From Silene conica (Eukaryota; Streptophyta; Magnoliopsida; Caryophyllales; Caryophyllaceae): DNA of 64,000 bases. A program made the position numbers and the translations under genes. Under the pieces are notes generated by a model that searched no databases, was not told the DNA's origin, and worked only from the letters and a program-made list of their open reading frames with translations. This document shows, in pieces, positions 55,499 to 64,000 of this stretch (position 1 is its first letter; the number at the start of each line of letters is the position of its first letter). Location: positions 54,475,579 through 54,539,578 of the forward strand of contig CM055313.2 in NCBI GenBank assembly GCA_029255685.2, given 5' to 3'.

Positions 55499-58400
55499 AT
55501 GCCAACACCACTGAATGCAGCAAAGCAATGCTTGAATCCTGAAGCATCTCACGCGCTTCATGAAGCAGTGTCTGTGGCGCAACGTCGAGGTCATCCTCAA
55601 ACCACGTCGCTTCACGCTGTGTCATCATTCCTTTTTTTGTCCCCTTCACAGCTTAAACAAGCGTGTATTAGGGCTCCAAACGCTGCGTTTTACAACCCCA
55701 AAGTTCAGCTTAGAGCTTTGGAATTTTGCCTCTCTGTGTCACTTGACAGGTTGCCAACTTCACAACCTCGTGTGGATGAGCCCCACGTGTCAAATTCTTT
55801 GATGGCCGCGATCAAACGGTCGCAAGCTAATCAAAGAAGGAACCCTGATTGCATCATGACCGTTGAAAGTAATCAAGGTATGCAAATGGGTCATTGCCAA
55901 GATCAATACGTTGGTAGTATTTCATCATCTTCTGGTGCTAAAGTGGATTTGCAACATTTAATTGTGTCAATTCTTGATGACCCAATTGTTAGTAGAGTGT
56001 TTAATGATGCAGGGTTTAGTAGTTTTGATGTTAAGTTGGCTGTATTAAGGCCATTCCAGGGTTTGTATAAGTACCCGGATCCGTATCTTAGCCGGGTTCG
56101 GTTTCCCTTTTCGGGTTCGTGGGATGAGGAGGGAGAGTATAGGAGGGTTGTGGAGTTGTTAAGGAGGAAGAAGGGGAGGAATCCTTTGTTTGTCGGTGTT
56201 TGTGCAAATGAGGTGCTCAAGGGTTTTGTGGAGGTTTTAGAAAAGAGAAAAGGTGTTGTTTTGCCTGTTGAAATATGTGGGATAGAAGTGGTATCTATTG
56301 AGGAAGAGTTGGGAAAGTTTGCTACTGCAAAATTGAGTTATGATGGAGTACAAAGGAGGTTTAAGGAGGTGAGTTTGATGGTTGAGCAATGCTTAGGACC
56401 TGGGTTGATGGTGAATGTTGGGAATGTGAGGTGTTTTCTGGGTAAGGAGGAGGAAGGGTGTAAGTTGGATGTGGTGAAATGTGTTCTTAGGAAGTTAACT
56501 CAATTGTTGGAGAGTCATGGTGAAAAAGTTTGGCTTATTGGTTCAGCTGTGAACGATCAGACATACATTGAGTTCATCAGCAGATTTCCATTGATTGACA
56601 AGGACTGGGATTTACAGCCTTTGCCAATTACCTATATCAACTCTTCAATAGGAGAATCTTGCTTCAAGTCCACGTAAGTTATCTCTCCTATAACTTTAGG
56701 TACTAGCACAGTTGCACTCATTGGCAAATTTTATTTGTAGAATCTAGGATGTCGGACACCCAAAAGTTCAATTTTTCCTTCTTTCTGAAGATTGATTGCT
56801 CAACATTTTCATTTATTATGTTTATAATTTTAGTATATTATCTTTAAAATATTTATTTGGAGACGACAATCAAATTTGTAGCTTGTACTTTATGATCATG
56901 CTCTTTGTCGATGGTTATGATCATGTATCCTATTCTTAGTTAAACATGTTGATTTAGATGATCTAAATATAACTGCTACAAGTGGCAAGAGTCATGAATC
57001 TTCAGCAGCTCGTTTGTCTCTGGGAGTTGTATGTTCGAAAATATGAAGTTTGTTGTGTCTTTCTTGTGGTCTATATGACATAGAAGAATAATACGTAACT
57101 TTCTTACTTCCGATTGTTATGTTTAAGGATGTGCAAGGCAGTATATCATTAGGTGCAATACAGTTGGGTTTTAAATTGTTGCATGACAATTAAGTAGCCT
57201 ATTGGGAATACGTTTTGCAATTGTTTGTAGATGTATCTATTCGTGCCTGGAAAATGAAATTCCTGCCTAGCAGGTTGTCTAAAGAACTGAATAAGATGAT
57301 ATCTGCAGATAGCCTATATGGGGTTACCTGTTAATTTAGGCAGATATCTCCGTGAAATTCAGCTTACTCAGTACTAGTAGCTAAAAAGTCCTAAATTCGT
57401 AGATTTTTTTGGTGAATTACTTAAAATGTACTTGAATTGTACCTATGTACCTTAGTTACAATGATTAGAATATTCTTCGAGAAATCCAAGTTACCTGGTA
57501 TATGTTTGTTCTTACCTCATTCTATATTAGTTCATAATCATATGTAATTTATGTTATTCATTTTCTTTATTTGTCTGGCACTTCCAGGCTTAAAATTAAT
57601 GTGTGAACTTTTGTAAGACAACCGTTGCTTATCTTGCCTGCTAGGTAGCACGGATACTTCTCGTAATGAGCCGTACCGTGTCCGACACCGACACTCCACG
57701 GACACACGACGAAACGTGTCCGATACCTAAACAGCCGTGTCTAACTTTCAACATTTATTTGGGCACGTGTCCGACGCGTGTCCATGGTATTTGAGCCGTG
57801 TCCGTCGCTTGTCCACGATATTTGGTTATCATTTGCGGTGAATGATGTTCTTCAGACGAGAAATGAGCTATCGAAAGACATTAATTAGAATATTGATTCA
57901 GATGAGAAGTGAAAATAAATTTATTATCAAGGCAAGTTTTACTTTCACTTATTTAAAATTAATATCAAATACTTTTACAAAAATAAAATCAAACATTTAT
58001 AACTATAAAATGTATATTTTACTAAATTTATATGTCGTGTCCCGTGTCCCGTGTCCGTGTCCGTGTCCGTGCTACCTAGCTTGCCTGGACATCTGACCTG
58101 CCGTCTTTATTGATCCTCACAGTTGCATGTCTATGCTATTTATAACAGCTTGATGAGGTCTTTTGTTCCGTTTGGTGGGTTCTTTTCTAATACTCCTGAG
58201 CTTAAGAGTCCATTCATAAGCTCACCTCAATGTGTTATCCGACATAACATGTTTGATGGAAAGCTTCTGCCAGATGTACCGGCTCTTTCAAAGAGAGTAG
58301 GGGACTCAGCTTCCGATCTTGGAGCCGATATTATATTGGATCATCTGAAGGTTTGTATAATACTCTTGAGTTTATTTAGAAGTCATTGCCAATTCAAAAG

Positions 58401-60788
58401 CAATTATTTTATACCTCCTTTTCTACTCCCTCCATTCATATCCACATTACACATTTCTTTTTTCACGTTTGCCAACGCGTCTTTTGTACGGTAAATATTG
58501 TTAGATACATATTTTCAAAAATTATAAAAATTAGATATTAATAATATACTCGTAAAGACGAATAAAACTAGATCCCACATGAATATAATTTTATTTACGT
58601 ATCGAGAGAAAATCGAATTTGAATGGTTGTTTGTGAATAGTGTGTAAAATAGAAATGTGTAATGTGGATTTGAATGGAGGGAGTATCATATTTGAGAAAT
58701 TTAGGAGTACTGTGCAAGTCTTCAATGAAACCTTTGAAATTTGAGATTCCCGTTTAGTATCAGGTCCATCATTTATAGATTCCCGTTTAAAATGTTCTTA
58801 AGTGAAGCAATAGGCCTGCTGAAACAAATTAGGCTTTCTTACCATATTTGAATGTCATGAGATATCAGTCATCTCGTAATTAAAGTACTTCTGAGTTCTG
58901 ACTGATTTAGCACAGTGAATCTTGTATGGGATGGTCTCACATGTGAGTTAGCAAAATATTTATAGATTCGCCAGTTAATTATAGGGTAAATGGGTTAGTC
59001 TCATATTCAAGACAGTCTCGGAGAGTTTTTGTGGTTAGAGTAAGCTGTCCACATGTAAGGCTGTCTCACATGTAAGCTAAATCTGTGTATAGTCAACAGT
59101 TCGGATTTTATATTACTCTATGGAAACCATTTTCTATCGCTTCAGTGCAGGCTGGATACAATTGTACAGTGAAAGATATGCCGAGTAATTCCTTCGATGT
59201 TTTCCAGAATCAAACACGGAATCTTCCTAATTACTGTGGTAAGAAAGCCGAATTTGGAGCATTCAACCTGTGTGCATCCATCAGATCCATGGATGCACAT
59301 CAACAGTCGATATCTCAGTTGAACAAACAAGCCTGTTTAGGACCACCGACTAATGACAACTTTATTGCAAAGTTATCCGCATGCCCCTCAAAAAGTCAAC
59401 ATCTTTGCTCAGATACGTCTTGCTCTCCTTCTAGTTTGCGCATTTCAGTTGTGGATGATGCTCAAACACCTCCCTCGTCTGGAGTTTCTGTAGATCTGGG
59501 GCTGGATTTATTTTCTCAAGTTAGTAAGCAAGAAAATAGTTGTCATTTGTCTAATAAGGGCTCAAACCATTTGAATTTCAAGACGATCTTTAAGGATCTT
59601 TTAGGAAAAGTTGGTAGGCAAAGTGAAGCGCTAAGAATCGTCAGCCAAAAAGTGGCAGAGTCTTGGCTAAGTAATGGAAGTCACCAAAGATCAAATTTAA
59701 GACGAGATATTTGGCTAAATTTCATCGGACCCGACATAGTTGGTAAGAGGAGAACTGCTCTAGCTCTGGCTGAAATTTTGTTTGGAAATGAGAAATACTT
59801 CATTCATGTGAATTTGGGTTCTGAAGATGTGGTAGTTCATCATAAAAAGGTCTTTGGCTACCACATAACAAATTGTTTTGATGCGAAATCTCGAGGAAAA
59901 ACTGTTGTCGATCACATTGCTGAGGAGTTGCGTAAAACACCGTTCTCAGTTGTTTTCCTTGAAAATGCCCATTTTGCGGACCCAGTATCTCGACACAGTT
60001 TGTTGCAGGCCATCAAAAATGGCAAATTTTTAGACTCATACGGAAGGGAAGTTTCACTTACCAACAGAGTTTTTGTTTTAACCTCAAGGCTGGTAGAGGA
60101 TAGTTCAACATCTTTTGTTGAGGCAAAAATGGAGAAGACAAGAAGCGTACCGCTGAAAATCATGGTCAAAGGTACTGGAGACCATAAAACCCTTCAAAGT
60201 TCGTCCATACTTGGGCCAGAAAAGATCATCCCTAATCAATTTTGGTTGTGTAAAAGGAAGCTCAATAATATTCATGAAACTATTTGGCCACATAAGGGGC
60301 CAAGCCCAAGCATGTCTGTGGATTTGAACCTGCCCGCCCAAATTCTTGAAGATGATTATATTGAAGATGATAATAATGCCGCTAAATGCCAAAATGGGTT
60401 GTGGTGGTTAGATGAGATCTTAGATGAGGAGATAAATAAAACTTTGGTCGAGGTGGGTTTTGACCCATTTGATTATGATGCATTGACTGCAAACATACTA
60501 AAATGGGTCCATTCCAGTTTCTGCGAAGTGACCAACTCCAAGTGCTTTTTAGAAATCGAAGCAAGAGCCTTGGACCAGATATTGGCAGCCGCTTACTTAT
60601 CGATGGCCGATGAAGAGGTCAAAGATTGGATTGAGCGGGTTCTTAGCATAGGGTTTGCTGAAGTTTTAAAGATGTATCAGTTAACCTCTGAATCCATTGT
60701 AATGGTTGCGAGCTGTGATGGTGAAGCACTGCACACGGTGGATCAGGTTGAAGGAGTCTGGCTGCCTTCTAAAGTCAACGTGACTTGA
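55499..60788 (+). CDS. SMXL6/7/8-like (D53-type) strigolactone signalling repressor
   Basis: Three exons, 55499-56673, 58149-58350 and 59151-60788 (GT/AG introns, phase 2 then 0), give 1004 residues, the usual size for this Clp-ATPase-like family. The start MPTPLNAAKQCL is the conserved N-terminus. The upstream in-frame Met at 55463 is unlikely to be used. The double Clp-N region (about 10-160) includes RRGHPQTTSLHAV and SNSLMAAIKRSQANQRR. Exon 2 starts the conserved SFVPFGGFF. A degenerate P-loop GPDIVGKRRT is at about 652. The RGKT motif is at 707-710, known in D53/SMXL6-8 to be needed for strigolactone-triggered degradation through D14 and the MAX2/D3 SCF ligase. An EAR motif VDLNLPAQ lies at about 849-856 and an LxLxL (LGLDL) at about 575-579, which recruit TOPLESS corepressors. 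It probably acts in the nucleus to restrain shoot-branching responses. It appears intact. Which SMXL6/7/8 orthologue it is cannot be told. Confidence 0.93.
56674..58148 (+). other. Intron 1 of the SMXL gene
   Basis: It is 1475 nt with donor CAC/GTAAGT and acceptor TAACAG/C. It is T-rich as expected of a plant intron and contains a hAT-like MITE at 57641-58079. No other gene was seen. Confidence 0.88.
57641..58079. mobile_element. hAT-like MITE in SMXL intron 1
   Basis: It is 439 bp with perfect 14-bp terminal inverted repeats CTAGGTAGCACGGA and an 8-bp duplication CTTGCCTG (57633-57640 and 58080-58087). An 8-bp duplication is typical of hAT elements. Both ends are built of degenerate GTGTCCG repeats (cGTGTCCGtGTCCG). 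It is non-coding. Confidence 0.88.
58351..59150 (+). other. Intron 2 of the SMXL gene
   Basis: It is 800 nt with donor CTGAAG/GTTTGT and acceptor GTGCAG/GCTGG. It holds a Stowaway-like MITE and, at about 58920-59090, repeated GTCTCACATGTGAG/TGTCTCACATGTAAG text of another small repeat. Confidence 0.85.
58426..58683. mobile_element. Stowaway-like (Tc1/mariner) MITE in SMXL intron 2
   Basis: It is 258 bp with TA duplication (58424-58425 and 58684-58685) and terminal inverted repeats beginning CTCCCTCCATTCA. The inverted repeat extends about 32 bp with a mismatch (CACATTACACATTTC versus GAAATGTGTAATGTG). This is the common plant Stowaway form. Confidence 0.9.
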
Positions 60789-61057
60789 CCAAGGTTTGGG
60801 AATAGTTTCTATTTGAATGTGAAATGTACATAATATAGCTGATGCATATAATAGCACAGTAGCTGTGTTTGGTTTTCCATGAGTTTGTGCATGATGTTTG
60901 ATATTGCAATAAAGCTCGAGTAGTCGTATGCGATATTCCATGTGTGTGTGAATATCTTGTGAATACTTGTGTCTACGCCAGGGGACTATGTTCTGCGCGT
61001 TTATAGACCTAATTAACCACTATGCAAGTCTTTTTTTTTCTTTACGTAGTTTCATTC
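60789..61057 (+). terminator. SMXL 3' UTR with polyadenylation signal
   Basis: AATAAA at 60908-60913 lies 120 nt after the stop codon and is the likely near-upstream polyadenylation signal. The sequence is otherwise T-rich and unremarkable. Confidence 0.6.
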
Positions 61058-61562
61058 GTATTGTAATTTTTTTTTTTTTTTTTTTTTTTGGCAACCGTAA
61101 AAGAAATTATAACAAAGCTAATTGAGCCATACTATGAGCTCGTTTATTTAGACTACGTGGAATAAAACTAATACTTAGACAGTGAAAAAGATCCACCAAT
61201 GCCCAGATGTCCCAATGCCCAGATGTCCGCAATAATCCCACATACAAGGTGATGATGACCATCAAAACCTGCTATCTGTTGAATAACCTGCAGGCAGTCC
61301 GAATGAATACTAAGGTGCAACAACCCGTTTCTCACCGCCCATCTAATGACTTCCAAAATACCCTTAGCCTCAGCTTGCAAAGGCGACTCAGAAAAGAACC
61401 TGCTAAACTCATCCGCCCTAACCACCCTTTCTGGATTATACAAAACCCACCCCACAGAAGCTGAATCTGTTGAATGCCAAGCCACATCAACCTTAATCCT
61501 AAAAGTATTACCAGGATGATCCTCACCAACCATGAAGAAAGGCATAGATTTCTAAGCATATC
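61058..61562 (-). mobile_element. LINE 3' fragment with RNase H-like domain
   Basis: On the minus strand an ORF (61545-61168) encodes an RNase H-like (RVT_3-type) domain: RIKVDVAWHSTDSASVGWV, SPLQAEAKGILEVIRWAV and LSIHSDCLQVIQQI. Downstream on the same strand is a poly-A run (plus-strand poly-T at about 61067-61089), the expected tail of a non-LTR retrotransposon. An in-frame stop sits just before the first Met. The fragment is cut at 61562 by the LTR element to the right. A stand-alone plant RNase H-like gene is less likely given the tail. Confidence 0.7.
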
Positions 61563-62603
61563 TGATGCGTATTTGGGGTGATAATCAATAAAGATAATCA
61601 ACAAAAATACGGATGTTGCAGCGGAATAAAAATACTATTAAAATAATACAATCTTGAACGAATAAAGAACGAAAAGTAACCAAGAACGATGAAAGAAAGA
61701 TGGACGGACGGACGGTGGTGGTGGTGTGGCACACGGTGGTCAACGGTGGTCACGGTTGTCGATGAATCTTGGTGTTTCTTGATGTTCTTGAATAAAGATT
61801 GTTGATGACGTAATAAGGCACGGCACTTAATACTTGAAAGATTTGTGAAACGATTTGATGAATGAATTATGTATGTCGATGGATAGGATAATTGATCAAA
61901 CTCACACAGATATTCTCTCAATTATTTTGAAGCTCACACAGATACTTCGGGTTTTAAAGCTCACACAGATACTTTAGATTTGTAAGTAAAACTTAACAAA
62001 AAGGTTTTTAATTTATCACTTGAATATTTTTCAAACAAACAACTAAGGATGCCTATTTATAGTAAGGTCATCCGTCACAAACTAGAATCGAAATAGGACA
62101 CAAAATAAGAACCCTACACGGTTCCCAATACTCGGCCAAACCGTGTATTCTACTTCTCCTAGGGTTTCTATTTCTATCCTATGGATTAAAGATAATCCTT
62201 ATTTAATCTAAAAGATAAAATTACAAATAAAAGATTAAGTTGTAGTAACAACCCTAACAACTTAATAACAAACTCTAATAAACTAATAACTAACTTTGTA
62301 ACCACCTTGTAACAACCTTAACAACTTTGTTGTAACAAACTAGTAACAAAATTAATTAACTAATTAAAATAAAAATAAGATAAATGAAATCACACAATCC
62401 CTAATAAAATTAGGAAACCCTAACCGTGTGGTCCCACTCGTTGGGCACGGTTCCCAAGGTCCCTACCCGGATCTTTCTTTTGTTCCTTTAATACGTCTTC
62501 CCAAGCTAACTTGAAAATCCGTATTGAACCCGTATCGAACATTTTTAGCCTTTCTTTGGGTCGTGGGTCACGACCTCGAATCCTTGCTAATGCTCCCGCA
62601 TCA
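61563..62603 (-). repeat. 3' LTR of the Gag-protease element
   Basis: It is 1041 bp. The minus-strand ends are TGATGCGGGAGC and ACGCATCA. A TATAAATAGG-type promoter motif lies near 62055. It is the same family as the solo LTR at 48880-49630. Confidence 0.88.
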
Positions 62604-64000
62604 TACTCTCTCAGTTTTTGAGAATTTGACCTCAAATTAAGATCATGTAACTCTCGAGTAGACTTGGAGAAGTTAGCCCTTGACTTGTTGAGAACACGGC
62701 TTCCTTGATTTACCAAACCCATGCTCCGAGACTCCTCGTGCTCGTTGGTGTTAGCAACCAACCTTCCTTCTCGAACTCCAATACTCACGGCCTGCCCAAG
62801 TTCGCGGCCTCCGGCCTCCGTGATGCTCACGGCGTTCAGCTCCTCACGCCTCTCACGCTCCCCTCTACTTGGCAACCCTTCACAACCTCCATGTCCCCCA
62901 TGAATTTCGACCAAACCAACACCACATGCTCCCGACTCTTCATTCCCGTCGCTTGGTGTCCCTTCCCCTAACTCCATAAATAAGCTCTTCTTTGAATTAG
63001 GTGACCTAGGTTTGATTCTTGATAAAGGTTGAAGATCATAGATGGTACCTCCTTTAGTAACGCTATATACATTTGCTCTCCCATCATGTATAACGTTCCT
63101 ATCGTATTGCCAAGGCCTTCCAAGTAATATATGACATGCGTTCATAGGGACGATGTCACACCACAGTTTATCCTCATAAGGTCCAATTTTAAAAGAAATT
63201 AAGGCTTGTTTCTCCACCCGTACCCCTTGGTTCCCATCCAACCATTGCAACTTGTACGGTCTTTCTCTAGCCCTAATACTTAACTCCAACTCCGAAACTA
63301 AGGTTTTTGAAACAACATTAGTGCAAGACCCACTATCTATAATTAAGTCGCACTTCTTCCCCTCAACCTTACAACGAGTATGGAACACATTATCCCTTTG
63401 CTCTTCACCTTCCATTGTGGACTCCGCATGTAAAGCACGTACTACGAGACAATCCCCCTCGTCCTCACTCTCGGCTCCCACGACTTTTCGGTCCTCCTTT
63501 TCCTCCTCAATTTTCTCCTCCTCAACAATTTCAGGGACAACAAAGTTTGGAACCATACCTTGAAGTTCTTGAATGGATAAGGTTCTTTTTTGAGGGCAAT
63601 CCGTAGCGATGTGTCCATAGCCTTGACACTTATAACATCTTCTAATTGTACTCCCTCTAGGATCAGGAATACTTTGCTTGAATGTATTCTTGGCCTTTTC
63701 GGCCCCCTCCTCTTTGGACGCCTCTTTTGCCTTCGGCGTGGCACTAGTAGTGTACGATGATGAGCCTTCTCCGACTCTTGTGCTTTTATAAGAATTTACT
63801 TTCCTTGCTTTGTCATGTCTTTCAAACTTCAAAGCAATCCTGCACACATCATAATAATCTTCATAGTTTTGAATTTCAACCCTTGAAGCTAGGGTTGGTA
63901 CTAAGCCACGAATAAATCTAGCAACTTTCAACTCCTCCCTCTCATCTAGATCACATACAATGGTCATCTTTTCAAATTCCCGAATGTATTCTGAGACGGT
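62420..64000 (-). CDS. Gag and aspartic protease of the Gag-only element, partial
   Basis: This is one long open frame from the window edge to the stop at 62420-62422. Visible are a Gag segment (TVSEYIREFEKM and ELKVARFIRGL), a zinc knuckle CYKCQGYGHIATDC (CX2CX4HX4C, canonical) and a protease with IIDSGSCTNVVS (active-site D-S-G) and HILLGRPWQYDRNV. A Gly/Glu-rich tail follows. The last about 61 codons lie within the 3' LTR, so translation ends inside the LTR. The N-terminus is beyond 64000; the Met at 63967 is internal. The frame is undisturbed, so this copy may be young. It depends on another element for RT and integrase. Confidence 0.88.
   Translation of the reverse strand, partial: TVSEYIREFEKMTIVCDLDEREELKVARFIRGLVPTLASRVEIQNYEDYYDVCRIALKFERHDKARKVNSYKSTRVGEGSSSYTTSATPKAKEASKEEGAEKAKNTFKQSIPDPRGSTIRRCYKCQGYGHIATDCPQKRTLSIQELQGMVPNFVVPEIVEEEKIEEEKEDRKVVGAESEDEGDCLVVRALHAESTMEGEEQRDNVFHTRCKVEGKKCDLIIDSGSCTNVVSKTLVSELELSIRARERPYKLQWLDGNQGVRVEKQALISFKIGPYEDKLWCDIVPMNACHILLGRPWQYDRNVIHDGRANVYSVTKGGTIYDLQPLSRIKPRSPNSKKSLFMELGEGTPSDGNEESGACGVGLVEIHGGHGGCEGLPSRGERERREELNAVSITEAGGRELGQAVSIGVREGRLVANTNEHEESRSMGLVNQGSRVLNKSRANFSKSTRELHDLNLRSNSQKLREYDAGALARIRGRDPRPKERLKMFDTGSIRIFKLAWEDVLKEQKKDPGRDLGNRAQRVGPHG

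Larger units (their letters stand above)
61563..64000 (-). mobile_element. LTR retrotransposon with Gag and protease only, 5' part outside window
   Basis: On the minus strand Gag and protease (from beyond 64000) are followed directly by a 3' LTR (62603-61563). RT, RNase H and integrase are absent. Such Gag-only or Gag-PR non-autonomous elements are known in plants (TR-GAG type). The left flank ATATC (61558-61562) should be duplicated at the other end. Confidence 0.8.

Noticed and set aside
55455..55649. Minus-strand ORF overlapping the SMXL start
   Set aside because: It is an antisense shadow of exon 1.
61598..61921. Minus-strand ORF of 107 codons next to the LINE fragment
   Set aside because: It lies wholly within the LTR 61563-62603 and has no recognised domain.

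Overview
This is nuclear plant DNA, almost certainly from a eudicot; I cannot name the genus. It has Ty1/copia and Ty3/gypsy LTR retrotransposons (Tat and Athila types), a CACTA (En/Spm) DNA transposon, LINE fragments, MITEs, and one intron-containing host gene with typical plant splice sites. No CRISPR array, rRNA gene or tRNA gene was seen.

Left part (1-35874) is a nest of retrotransposons. The oldest layer is a non-coding, long-LTR (LARD-like) element on the minus strand, arranged in tandem as LTR-internal-LTR-internal. One leader copy (13563-16700) received a Ty1/copia element (7263-13562) and a 5'-truncated LINE (13979-14457). The copia element was then split by a Tat-lineage Ty3 element (1-7262, left end outside the window). 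The shared LTR (16701-30952) was split by a complete Athila-like Ty3 element (18125-30209, TSD GTGAC).

Middle part (36421-52870) is a decayed autonomous CACTA element with a TNP2-type transposase gene and a second multi-exon (Ptta/En/Spm, TnpA-like) gene. These genes are interrupted by a solo LTR of the LARD family (TSD ATATT), a PIF/Harbinger-like MITE (TSD TAA), a LINE-tailed chimeric retroposed fragment, and a second solo LTR (TSD ATAGGC) that itself holds a small solo LTR (TSD AATTC). The CACTA right terminus abuts the leader of another copia copy (52871-54483). The CACTA left terminus is not recognisable.

Right part holds the single host gene, a SMXL6/7/8-like (D53-type) strigolactone-signalling repressor (55499-60788, three exons, 1004 codons by my count) with a hAT-like and a Stowaway-like MITE in its introns. 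It is followed by a LINE 3' fragment cut by a Gag-protease-only LTR element that runs off the window.

The most unusual signal is structural. A hairpin cassette (12-nt arm GGTCGACCGACC, 9-nt loop, second arm) recurs in the copia leader and at many sites of the Athila-like element: LTRs, gag, a predicted intron and the 3' UTR. A related GC-rich hairpin group lies in an unrelated solo LTR. That same solo LTR also carries an array of stem-loops whose stems differ while the loop core (CCCTGCTCAG) is constant.
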